38,654 nt of DNA. It comes from Cellulomonas sp. (GTDB lineage: Bacteria > Actinomycetota > Actinomycetes > Actinomycetales > Cellulomonadaceae). Numbering within the stretch: position 1 is the first letter of the stretch; each line of letters begins with the position of its first letter. The stretch spans positions 1 to 38,654 of the forward strand of contig JAKLPK010000231.1 in the NCBI GenBank assembly GCA_022013895.1. The letters run 5' to 3'. Below are positions 1 to 9,000 of the stretch, piece by piece. Both the position numbers and the translations under genes were made by a program. Below the pieces are notes generated by a model. That model was given only the letters and a program-made list of their open reading frames with translations, did not search any database and was not told where the DNA came from.

Positions 1-3
1 GTC

Positions 4-870
4 GTGCACCGACGCAGCGAGTTGGACCAGCTGGTCGACCGCCACGGCACCCGCGGCCAGGTCGAGTTCTTCCTGCGCACCCGCGGGCGCACGCTCGCCG
101 ACGTCCAGCACCGGCACGACCTGCTGCACGACGCCCTCGACACCAGCCGCGCCGCCATCCCCGTCGACTGGCGGCGCGGCGACGTCGAACGCGCCGACCT
201 GCACCGGTTCGGCTTCGAGCCAGCGGATGTGTGCCTCGTCGTCGGCCCCGACGGGCTGGTGGCCAACACCGCGAAGTACCTGGCCGGGCAGGCCGTGATC
301 GGCATCGACCCTGAACCCGGGCAGGGCCTCGGCGTCCTCGTCCGGCACCGCGCCGACCGGGTGCGCGCCGTGCTCGACCGGCTGACCGCGGGCACCGCAC
401 GCGTCGAGCACCGGGCCCTCGTGCGGGCGATCCTCGACGACGGCACCGCGCTGGACGCCCTCAACGACGTGTTCGTCGGTCACCCGAGCCACCAGTCGGC
501 GCGCTACCGGCTACACGTGCCCGGCGCCGGGCCGGAGCGGCAGTCCTCCTCCGGACTCGTGGTCGCGACGGGCACCGGCGCGACCGGGTGGGCCGCCTCG
601 CTGGCCCGCGGCCGGCCCGACGCACCGGCGTTGCCCGCGTCCGGCGAGGCCGACCTGGCCTGGTTCGTCCGCGAGGCCTGGCCGTCGCCGACCACCGGCA
701 CCGCGCTGACTGCCGGCCGGCTGGCCGCCGACGCGGCGCTCGAACTGATCGTCGAGTCCGATGCGCTGGTCGTGTTCGGCGACGGGCTCGAGGCCGACCG
801 GCTCACCGCGACCTGGGGTCAGACCGTGTCGGTGACCACCTCGGACCGGCGACTGGCGCTCGTGGTCTGA
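4..870 (+). CDS. NAD kinase-like (ATP-NAD kinase fold) protein; 5' end may lie outside the window
   Basis: Translation has NAD-kinase-like blocks: GPDGLVANTAKYL, VIGIDPEP, ALNDVFVGHPSHQSARY and SSGLVVATGTGATGW. ORF begins at the window edge. Confidence 0.75.
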   Translation: MHRRSELDQLVDRHGTRGQVEFFLRTRGRTLADVQHRHDLLHDALDTSRAAIPVDWRRGDVERADLHRFGFEPADVCLVVGPDGLVANTAKYLAGQAVIGIDPEPGQGLGVLVRHRADRVRAVLDRLTAGTARVEHRALVRAILDDGTALDALNDVFVGHPSHQSARYRLHVPGAGPERQSSSGLVVATGTGATGWAASLARGRPDAPALPASGEADLAWFVREAWPSPTTGTALTAGRLAADAALELIVESDALVVFGDGLEADRLTATWGQTVSVTTSDRRLALVV

Positions 871-891
871 GGCGACGCCCGGCCCCCGCGC

Positions 892-1632
892 CTAGCGGCC
901 GGTCGCGTCCAGCACCTGGGCGAGCTCCTCCGGTCGGCTCACCATCGGCCAGTGCCACGTCGGTAGCTCGACGTAGGTCCAGTCGCCGTCGACCATGTGC
1001 GCGAACACCGGTGCGTGCGGTGCCATCTGCTGCAGCTGCTCGACGGTGAAGGTGCACAGCACGCCCGTCCGCGGCAGCCGCTCCCAAGCGCCGTTGAGCG
1101 CGACCGGTTGGGTGGCGGTACGCCACGGCTGCGGCTGTGATCCCTCGACGAGCGCGGCGACGGCGGTGTCGTCAACCTCGGGCACCTCGGCCGCGAGGGC
1201 AGCCCAGGGCGGCGGCGGGAGCTTCCAGCCCTCGCCCTGTGCCATGACGAGGGCGTCGTTGGCCGCGCGCGCGTCGGGCCCTTCGAAGTCGGCCTGCGCC
1301 ATGCCGTCCGGCAGGGGTCCCGAGTCGATGTAGACCATCCGCGCCACGCGCTCGGGCACGCGGTCCGCCGCACCGGTCGTCACGAGGGCGCCATAACTGT
1401 GGCCGACGAGCACGACGTCGTGCAGGTCCTGCTGCTCGAGCAGGTGCACGACGTCGTCGATGTGGGTCGTCAGGTCGGTCTCGGGTGAGGCGAGGTGGGC
1501 GCGCTCGCCCATCCCTGTGAGGTCGACGGCGTGCACGACGTGGCCGCGCTCACGCAGCGAGTCTGCGACGGGGCGCCAGACCCAGGCGCCGAGCCAGAAG
1601 CCGGGGACGAGGACGTAGGTGGTGGGGTTCAT
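892..1632 (-). CDS. alpha/beta hydrolase
   Basis: MNPTTYVLVPGFWLGAWVWRPVADSL...VVLVGHSYGALV (GHSYG nucleophile elbow)...GDWTYVELPTWHWPM. Start ATG at 1632 chosen inside the longer ORF 892..2556; ends with TAG. Confidence 0.85.
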   Translation of the reverse strand: MNPTTYVLVPGFWLGAWVWRPVADSLRERGHVVHAVDLTGMGERAHLASPETDLTTHIDDVVHLLEQQDLHDVVLVGHSYGALVTTGAADRVPERVARMVYIDSGPLPDGMAQADFEGPDARAANDALVMAQGEGWKLPPPPWAALAAEVPEVDDTAVAALVEGSQPQPWRTATQPVALNGAWERLPRTGVLCTFTVEQLQQMAPHAPVFAHMVDGDWTYVELPTWHWPMVSRPEELAQVLDATGR

Positions 1633-1722
1633 GCCGACGACGCTAGGCTGGATTGTGGACAAAAACCGCCCGGTATTCCTCGCCCGCAGCACGGTTGCTT
1701 CCCGGCGGCGACGAGGAAGGTT

Positions 1723-2685
1723 GTGACCCGCCCGACCGCGCGCGTGCTCGCCATGCTGGAGCTGCTCCAGACGGGCGGGCAGCGCACCGTCGGTGAGCTC
1801 GCCGGTCGGCTCGGGGTCGACGAGCGCACGGTCCGACGCTATGCCGAGCACCTCGCCGACCTCGGCATCCCCGTCCAGGCGCAGCGCGGCAGGTACGGCG
1901 GCTACCGGCTCCTGCCGGGCTACAAGCTGCCGCCGCTGATGCTCACCGACGACGAGGCCGTCGCCGTCGTCCTCGGCCTGCGGGCCGCCGAACGCGCGGG
2001 GCTCGCCACCACAGAGAGCGCGGCGACCGCGAGCGCGCTGGCCAAGGTGTCGCGCGTCCTGCCCCGGGCCCTGGCCCAACGGCTCGACAGTCTCCTGTCG
2101 AGCGCGCAGTTCACAGCCCCGGTGCGCGCCGGCGCTCCCGCAGGCGCGCAGACGCTGCTTGATCTCGCCTCGGCTGCGCGAGCGGGTCGCACCGTCGCGA
2201 TCGCCTACACCGCCTGGGACGGGCGGGAGTCGCGGCGTGAGGTCGATGTCTACGGACTGGTCTTCCACTCCGGCCGCTGGTACGTCACCGGACACGACCA
2301 CGGCCGGGACGGCGTGCGGACGTTCCGCCTGGACCGCATCGCCTCGGTCGAGCAGGGCGACGGCACCTACGTCGTGCCCGCTGACTTCGACGCCACGACG
2401 CAGGTCGTGGCGGGCATCGCGGCGGTCCGGTGGTCGCATGAGGTCTCCGTCGTGCTGCGGACCACCCTCGCCGATGCGGGTGCGCGACTGCCTCGGAGCG
2501 TCGGGCGGCTGAGCGAACACGTCGACGGCGTGCTCCTCGAGACGCGGGCCGAGCACCTCGACGGTATGGCCCGCATGCTGGCCGGGCTCGGCTGGGACTT
2601 CGAGGTGATCACCCCGGACGCCCTGCGCGACGAGGTCCTCGCCCTGTCCGACCGCCTCCGGGTCAGCGCGATGCGTGCCCGGTGA
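1723..2685 (+). CDS. HTH/WYL-domain transcriptional regulator (YafY/DeoR-like)
   Basis: VTRPTARVLAMLELLQTGGQRTVGELAGRLGVDERTVRRYAEHL (HTH), GRYGGYRLLPGYKLPPLMLTDDEA and a WYL-like core (YGLVFHSGRWYVTGHD...RTFRLDRI). Start GTG 1723; divergent from the hydrolase. Confidence 0.85.
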   Translation: MTRPTARVLAMLELLQTGGQRTVGELAGRLGVDERTVRRYAEHLADLGIPVQAQRGRYGGYRLLPGYKLPPLMLTDDEAVAVVLGLRAAERAGLATTESAATASALAKVSRVLPRALAQRLDSLLSSAQFTAPVRAGAPAGAQTLLDLASAARAGRTVAIAYTAWDGRESRREVDVYGLVFHSGRWYVTGHDHGRDGVRTFRLDRIASVEQGDGTYVVPADFDATTQVVAGIAAVRWSHEVSVVLRTTLADAGARLPRSVGRLSEHVDGVLLETRAEHLDGMARMLAGLGWDFEVITPDALRDEVLALSDRLRVSAMRAR

Positions 2686-2883
2686 GCCACGCGAGACAGG
2701 TCCGGGGAAGTGCCTGCGCGGGGGCGTCTGTGACGGTCATTCCGGCACGCTCGCGGCTCGACCTGGTTGAGGGTCAAGCTCCACACCTCACCGACCGGTG
2801 CCGCGTCGACGTGCGGAACCGCCTGCGTCGCGCGTGGTAGACCACCGGGCGTCGGTTTCGGGTCACTGGCGGTCACTCGCCCG

Positions 2884-3372
2884 TCAGGAGGTGTGCGGCG
2901 CCGGCAGGAGGGTGTCGATCTGCCCGCGCATCCACCCGGTGTAGATCGCACCGATCGCCGGGCGACCCGCATGCGCGGTCCGCTGGCCCGGGCCCAGGTC
3001 CACGACCACCGGCCAGGCGAACGCCGCATACCCGCGCACCAGGTTCTTACGCGCGAATGCCACCGCTGACTCATCGGCCTGGTCGGCGACCACCGCCGCG
3101 ATCACCGCGACCCCAACCTGGGCACCACGCAGCTGGCCCTTGACGACCTTCGCCCACTCCAACGACGACTTCGCGAACAGCGCCAGACCCTCCCCGCTCA
3201 CCTGCGGGGCAGTACTCACCACGACCAGGGTGTGCAACTTCGTCGCCACCCACCGCCACCGAAAATCACTGCGATACCCCACCAGCTGATCCAGCCCACT
3301 GGACGGGTCCATGGTGTACCCAGCCGCCCGAACACGAGCGTCCGTCTGCTCAAGATAGGTGCCGCGATCCAT
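2884..3372 (-). CDS. conserved hypothetical protein at the distal end of the RHS toxin/immunity locus
   Basis: 162 aa ORF with protein-like composition (MDRGTYLEQTDARVRAAGYTMDPSSGLDQLVGYRSDFRWRWVATKLHTLVVV...). Family not identified. Confidence 0.6.
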   Translation of the reverse strand: MDRGTYLEQTDARVRAAGYTMDPSSGLDQLVGYRSDFRWRWVATKLHTLVVVSTAPQVSGEGLALFAKSSLEWAKVVKGQLRGAQVGVAVIAAVVADQADESAVAFARKNLVRGYAAFAWPVVVDLGPGQRTAHAGRPAIGAIYTGWMRGQIDTLLPAPHTS

Positions 3373-3665
3373 AGCGCCCCCTCGTTCATAATGTGTTGCG
3401 GGAACCCGACGTCAGGGTCGTCGCAGGTGAAGACGGTAGTGGCGTGAGCGGACGTAGACCAATCACCCGTCGGGGCGGTCGACGCGGGTATCGCCAGCAG
3501 GCCGGAAAGGACGGCCAGGACCGGGGCCGGCAACGCAAAGACCCAGCCCGGCCACCTGGCGGGGCCGGTCTGGGCAGTCGGAATCGTGCTTCTCAGGCGG
3601 CAGGCAGCCCAGGGCACGACGGCTACGGCGGCCGCGACTGCCGCGCCGGTGGTGAGAATCGTCAC
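3216..3665 (-). CDS. possible small membrane protein, overlapping both neighbouring ORFs
   Basis: Hydrophobic stretches VTILTTGAAVAAAVAVVPWAACRL and WVFALPAPVLAVLSGLLAIPA from a GTG at 3665. Overlap with the 2884..3372 ORF makes the 3' part doubtful. Confidence 0.3.
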   Translation of the reverse strand: MTILTTGAAVAAAVAVVPWAACRLRSTIPTAQTGPARWPGWVFALPAPVLAVLSGLLAIPASTAPTGDWSTSAHATTVFTCDDPDVGFPQHIMNEGALWIAAPILSRRTLVFGRLGTPWTRPVGWISWWGIAVIFGGGGWRRSCTPWSW

Positions 3666-3930
3666 TCTCGCCCGGTGCGGGCGCCCACGGGTCACCGAGC
3701 AGGTAGCCCACCGGCACGTCGAGGACCCGCCCGAGACAACCCAGGAGCGATCGCTGCTCCTCACTCACCACAACGTCGTACTCGTACGTCTGGGTGCAGA
3801 GCGTCTCGAGTGCAAATTGCCACTCGCCGGCACTGATCACGATGGCGATCGAGTCAACGTCGCTGGCCGGCAGTCCAACTGCACGATCAAGCGCCCACCT
3901 CAAATCGCTGGTCAGCAAGTCCGGGTCCAT
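3463..3930 (-). CDS. MafI-like immunity protein; C-terminal ~60 aa look out of frame or degenerate
   Basis: MDPDLLTSDLRWALDRAVGLPASDVDSIAIVISAGEWQFALETLCTQTYEYDVVVSEEQRSLLGCLGRVLDVPVGYLLGDPW resembles MafI-type immunity proteins. Translation after ~WAPAPGE becomes low-complexity. Confidence 0.5.
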   Translation of the reverse strand: MDPDLLTSDLRWALDRAVGLPASDVDSIAIVISAGEWQFALETLCTQTYEYDVVVSEEQRSLLGCLGRVLDVPVGYLLGDPWAPAPGESDDSHHRRGSRGRRSRRALGCLPPEKHDSDCPDRPRQVAGLGLCVAGPGPGRPFRPAGDTRVDRPDG

Positions 3931-3941
3931 CGCCTCTCAAT

Positions 3942-4280
3942 TCACGGTAGCGGGAACCCCGCGATGATGCCCTCGCCGCCTGGCTCTACGATCACCCGCA
4001 TTGGGACACCGCCGAGAACCCCATCCACGAAGTAGCGAACCGGCGCGCCGTTCTTCGTGAACTCGGCCCCCAGCTTCCCTGTCTGCTGGATCCACTCCCG
4101 ACTGGAGACCGGGATCTGTGGCGACATCAGACGGCGACCAGGACCTCGGGAACAACGTTTTCCCCGGCAACACCGGTCGACACCGCGCTTCCGGGCAGAA
4201 CCGGACTGTTCCCTAGCCGCTGACCCGCGCCGATGTTCGCCAAGCCTCACCGGCCAAGCCAGCTGAGCAATCATCGTCAC
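3942..4280 (-). CDS. orphan polymorphic-toxin C-terminal fragment
   Basis: Second half [61 protein letters not shown] resembles the C-terminal strands of BECR/EndoU-like RNase toxins. GTG start overlaps the TGA of the upstream immunity gene; followed by the MafI-like ORF. Confidence 0.45.
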   Translation of the reverse strand: MTMIAQLAWPVRLGEHRRGSAAREQSGSARKRGVDRCCRGKRCSRGPGRRLMSPQIPVSSREWIQQTGKLGAEFTKNGAPVRYFVDGVLGGVPMRVIVEPGGEGIIAGFPLP

Positions 4281-4741
4281 GGCACCACGGGAAGAAGATC
4301 GGGGCCGTCAACCAGCAGTAGGACTTCCTCGCCGGCCTCGTCGAGCACAGCTAGCGCATCACCGCGCCATACGGCGCGAACCGCAACCTCGGGCAACTCC
4401 CACCTCGCGGTTTGCACGCCCCTGTGCACGCGTCGCACCGAAGTCTCACACACCAACACCCAGCCGTCGGCGTGCTCGAAGGCGATGATCAGGTCCTCGT
4501 CTGTTCTGGCCTCAACGACAGGCTCGTCGGTCTCGATCCGCGGTAGCCGAATCACCTCACGAGCCGACCACAGGTAGGAGTGCTCCTCCCCGGACCCGAA
4601 CGCGATCGGACGCCACGCGGGCTCCTCGAACGTCCACTCGTACCTTCCGTCCATCGTGACGGTGACCGCCACCCGCAGCGACTCCCCGGGCTCAGCCACA
4701 CGGACCTGGAACCAACGGCTGCCGCCGACAAAAGTCTTCAT
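4277..4741 (-). CDS. candidate immunity protein for the RHS C-terminal toxin
   Basis: Small ORF starting ~18 nt after the RHS stop: [48 protein letters not shown]...GPDLLPVVP. Position and beta-rich acidic composition fit an immunity protein. Confidence 0.6.
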   Translation of the reverse strand: MKTFVGGSRWFQVRVAEPGESLRVAVTVTMDGRYEWTFEEPAWRPIAFGSGEEHSYLWSAREVIRLPRIETDEPVVEARTDEDLIIAFEHADGWVLVCETSVRRVHRGVQTARWELPEVAVRAVWRGDALAVLDEAGEEVLLLVDGPDLLPVVP

Positions 4742-4758
4742 GTCGTCCACGATCACAC

Positions 4759-5958
4759 TCAGTTCGTCGGGAGCGCAGTGATGAAGCGGACCGTGCCGTC
4801 GTAGTCGACACCCCACGCGGAGGTGATGTCGAATGTACGACCACTCGGGCCCGTCATAGGGCCGCGGACGACGAACTTTGTCCCGATCTGCTCACCCACT
4901 CCGTTGTACATCGGACTCGAGCTAGATGCGCTCCCGAAGTTCGAGGTCAGGTGACTGCGAAGCGCCGACTCCATCCCCGCCTCGTCAAAGCCGAGACGTT
5001 CACCAAAGATCCCAGCCTTGCTTGGGTCTTTGACCAGATACCCCGGCTTGGCTCCAGGTACCGTGACACGTGAGGTATCGAGCAAGTCGCCAGCGGCGTT
5101 CCCGATGAACCGAGGCGCTCCTGCTTCTGCGGCGCCTGCGTCTGATCGTAGTGCGGCGCGTGCGGTGTTGCTGGTTGCGCGGGCCACCGTGGCAGCGGCT
5201 TGGCGGACGGCGGGCGCGGCTCGGGACACGGCGGTTCTGGCTGCGCTGGTGATCGCGGTGCCTGCTTTGGACAGCAGGGGGGCGGCGACCTTGCCGAGGG
5301 CGCCGGTCGCTGCACCGACGACGGCCCCGACGGCGGTGTCGATCGCCAGGGACTTCCAGGAGAACTTCTGGGTGTGGGCGACCTTGGAGGCCCACAGGTT
5401 GGTCACGGCGGAGGCTGCCGCGCCGCCGGCGGCGGCGCAGGCGATCGACCCGGCCCCGGCGGTGACCGCCAGACAGCCGGCGGTCACGACGATCCCGGCG
5501 ACGGCTCCGGCGATCTGGGCCTGGTGCTTGACGACCCAGGACTTGGTCGAGCGCCACGCCGAGCCCCAGGACAGCAGCCCGGAGGGGTCGGACCAGGTGA
5601 CCGGGTTGTTGTCGGAGTAGGTGTAGGCAGCCCACTGCTGGGGGTCCGAACCGTTCATCACCGGGTCGACGGAGATGAACCGTCCGATCACCGGGTCGTA
5701 GAACCTGGCACCGACAGCGGTCAACCCCGTGGTGTCGGTGGCCTTGTCCAGGAAGCCGTGGTCCCCGGTCCAGGTCCCGGTCGCCGTGCCGCGGGACCCG
5801 CCGAACGGGTCGGCCCAACGCCGGGTCGCCACGTTGGTCGTGTTCGCGACCGACTCCAGGGCGGTGCCCTGGGTGTCGGGGACCAGGGTGGTGACCCCGG
5901 CGAAGCTGGTGCCCGTGCGCATCGCGATGGTCTTGCCCGCGAAGGCGTAGTACCGCAC
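4759..5958 (-). CDS. C-terminal part of RHS protein: RHS core, hydrophobic pretoxin region, C-terminal toxin (DUF6883/BECR-like)
   Basis: RHS core ARFYDPVIGRFISVDPVMNGSDPQQWAAYTYSDNNPVTWSDPSGL, Ala/Gly-rich hydrophobic linker, then GTKFVVRGPMTGPSGRTFDITSAWGVDYDGTVRFITALPTN. Same frame as 6067..11169, separated by a TAG; frame is open from 6066 down to 4759. Confidence 0.85.
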   Translation of the reverse strand: MRYYAFAGKTIAMRTGTSFAGVTTLVPDTQGTALESVANTTNVATRRWADPFGGSRGTATGTWTGDHGFLDKATDTTGLTAVGARFYDPVIGRFISVDPVMNGSDPQQWAAYTYSDNNPVTWSDPSGLLSWGSAWRSTKSWVVKHQAQIAGAVAGIVVTAGCLAVTAGAGSIACAAAGGAAASAVTNLWASKVAHTQKFSWKSLAIDTAVGAVVGAATGALGKVAAPLLSKAGTAITSAARTAVSRAAPAVRQAAATVARATSNTARAALRSDAGAAEAGAPRFIGNAAGDLLDTSRVTVPGAKPGYLVKDPSKAGIFGERLGFDEAGMESALRSHLTSNFGSASSSSPMYNGVGEQIGTKFVVRGPMTGPSGRTFDITSAWGVDYDGTVRFITALPTN

Positions 5959-6066
5959 GGCAGAGAGGGTCTGGGTGGTGGTGTCCAGGGTGAGCTCTTG
6001 CCCGCCAGGCAGGTAGGCGGTGACCTTGGTACCGGCCCGTCGGATGAGGCGGTCGCCGTCGGCGGT

Positions 6067-9000
6067 CTAGACGTTGGCCTCGAGCTGGGTGCCGGCTGCG
6101 CTGACGGTGGCGAGCTTGCCCTCGTCGTTCCAGGTCAACGTCTGGGTCGTCTGCCCGGCCACGGCGCGGGTGGTGGTGTTGCCCGCCTGGTCATAGGCGT
6201 AGCTGGACGTGGCCGTCCCGCTCGGACCGGTCGTGGTGACATCGGTCAGGGTGTGGGCTCTGGCCGTGCCGGCGGCCGGGTAGGTGTACGTCGAGGTCGT
6301 GGTACCCGCGCCGGAGTGCGCCACGGCCGCGGTGCGCAGCCCGTTGGTGTCGTAGGCGTAGTCGGTCCAGTACGGGGCAGCCCCACCCAGCCCGGCGACC
6401 GTGGGGGTCGTCGCGCAGTCACCGGCGGCGGGGGTCCACGCCGAGGTGAGGCGTTGCAGGCCGTCGTAGGCCAAGCACTGGGTGTCCCCGGCGGTGCCGG
6501 CCACTGTCGGGTTGTCAGCGACCTTGGTGACGTTCCCGGCGTCGTCGTAGGTGTAGGTCAGGGCCAGGTCGTTGCCGGTGACCTTCTCACGCTCGAACTT
6601 CTGGGTGGACAGCCGCCGGGTGCCCTGCTCGTAGGTGTAGCTCAAGAAGCTGGAGTAGGTGTTGCCCAGATCGACCGACAACAGGTCCCCGAACGAGGAG
6701 TACCCGGTCTCGGCGACGTACAACCCCTTGCCCAACCCGCCGGTGGACCACTCCGGCAGCGACAGCTTGTCGTAGTAGGTGGTGTAGGTCTCGGCCGGCA
6801 GGTTGGCCAACGCTGGCATGGTCTGGGTCTTGACCTGCTCGTCCAGGGTGTAGCCGTAGCTCGTGGTGTAGGTGCCGGCGAGCTTGCCCTCCGACGTCGG
6901 CAGGGTGATCGACTGCCCGGTCGGCTGGTAGGCGTCGTCGTACCCGGTGACCGCGGTGGTGTACAGGTTCCCGGCCTCGTACCGGGTGCTCGAGGTCAGC
7001 TGGCCCTTGGCGATCGTGTCGTAGGTCCACGTGGCCTGCAGGGCGCCGGTGGACGTGCCGGTGCGTTCAGCCGTCCTGCGACCCAGGGCGTCGTACCCGA
7101 ACCACAAGGTCACCCCGCGAGCGTCCGTGCTGGTGACGGTCCGGTCGGCGTCGTCGTAGGTGGCCGAGGACGCCCCCTTGTCCGGGTCCGTGCTCGCGGT
7201 CAACCGGCCCCGGATGTCGTGGGTGGAGGTCCAGGTGTTCCCGGTGGAGTCCGTGGTGCTGGTCAGCCGTCCGGCCTTGTCGTAGCCGTAGGTCGAGACC
7301 TGGCTCGGCCCGGACAGGTTGGCCGTGGTGTACCGGACCAGGCTCGTGGTCTGCCCGCGCCCGTCGAGGATCGTGGTCGTAGGTGTCGAACCGTTCGGTG
7401 GGACCACCGTGGTGCGGTCCCCGCCGTAGCTGGTGGTCGTGACCCACTTCTGCTGCTGGTCCACGTCGTAGGCCGCTGCGGTGACCCGACCGGCGCCGTC
7501 GTAGGTGTACCGGGTGCGAGAGGGCACCGCGCTGGTCGGCTGCAGCAGGGTGGTCGACGGGGAGCCCGCCGTGGCCCACTGGTCGTTGACCGTCACGGTC
7601 AGCCCCCGCGAGTCGTACAGGGTGTCGGTGACCAAGGTGGCCGTCACGTCACGGTTCGCGCCCATCGACTGGGTCTGCCGGAGTCGGTCCAGCGCGTCGT
7701 AGAAGCTGACCGACGTCAGATACGAGCCGTCCTGACTCAGGGTCTTGGTGGTCACCGTGCTCAGCCCGCTGCTCGCGGTACCGCCGACGGTGTAGTCGTA
7801 CGTCGTGGTCGCACCGGCGGTCAGGGCCCGGCCAGGTAGCCACACCGCGGTGCGCCGCCCCAGCCCGTCATAGGCCGCCGAGGTGACCTTGCCATTGGCG
7901 TCGCTGACTGAGGCGACCTGACCGCGAGCTGGTTCCAGGGTGGTGGTCACCTGCTGGGCCGTCAGCGACCCGGTGCCGTCCGGGTCCGGTGAGGTCACCG
8001 TGACCGAGGTCGTCGGCCCGCCGGTGGTCGGGGTGTAGGCGGTGGTGGTCGTGTTGCCCAGCGCATCGGTGCTGGACGCCGAGCGCCCGTTGCCGTCGTA
8101 GGTCGCGGTCGCGGTCGTCACGTAGGTGGGCGTGGCACCGGCGTACCCCGACAGCACCTGGGCGCCCGTGACCAGGCCTCGGGTCGGTGCCGCACCGTAG
8201 GCGCCCCCGTCGTACAAGGTGCGCTCGTCGGAGATCACGTCGCCCGGTCGAGACGGCGTGGCCGAGCAGGCGACCGCCACCGTCTCGGCGCGCGAGACCG
8301 TGCCGATGATGTTCGCCGCGGTGTTGCGCGTGTACGTCAGCCGGGTGCACCGGTCGTCCGTGCTGATCGAGGTGTCGCCCTGGTCGTCGATCTGGGTCGG
8401 AGTGCCGTACGTGCTGTCGAACGAGGTGACAGTGCGGGTGGTGCGCGACCCGCCGGCCAGGGCCGGCGCCGTGGTGGTCGTCTGGCTGCTCGCGGTGCCC
8501 GAGAAGGTCGCAGTGGTGCCGTCGGCGGCCGTCGCGGTCGCCGGTGACACCCAGGGGACGCTGGTCTGGTCCTGCACGATCGCGGCACCGTCGTAGGTGA
8601 CCTGCTCGATCTCGAAACCGTTGACCCGCGGTGCATCGAGGATGCCGTCCACGGTGACCGACCGGGTGGCGCCGGAGGACAGGTGGTCCCCGTTCATCCC
8701 CCGCAGGTAGCGGTGCCGGGTGCGCAGCTGGGCAGAGTCGGTCGACCCCGTCGTCACGTCCACGGTCTCGTACCCGCGGAACTGGCCCCAGGTGCGCTGG
8801 GCCGAGGGCGTCAACGGCGAGTCGTCGTAGTGCCACGCAGGGTCGCCGATGTAGGTGTAGCGGGTCTCCACCGGCAAGGACTGGGCGTCCAGGGAGTCCT
8901 GGACCACCGAGGACACCAGGTACTTGTGGAAGTACTCGGTGACCGGCTGGACCGATCCCTCCGGGCTCCACACCACGGGGAAGCACCGGCGGGTGTTGGC

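Noticed and set aside
892-2556. Full 554-aa minus ORF
   Set aside because: Only the C-terminal 246 aa (from ATG 1632) are hydrolase-like; the extension overlaps the WYL regulator and is low complexity.
5200-7839. 879-aa plus-strand ORF antisense to the RHS gene
   Set aside because: Gly/Arg/Val-rich composition typical of a spurious frame opposite a high-GC gene; the minus frame has clear RHS repeats.
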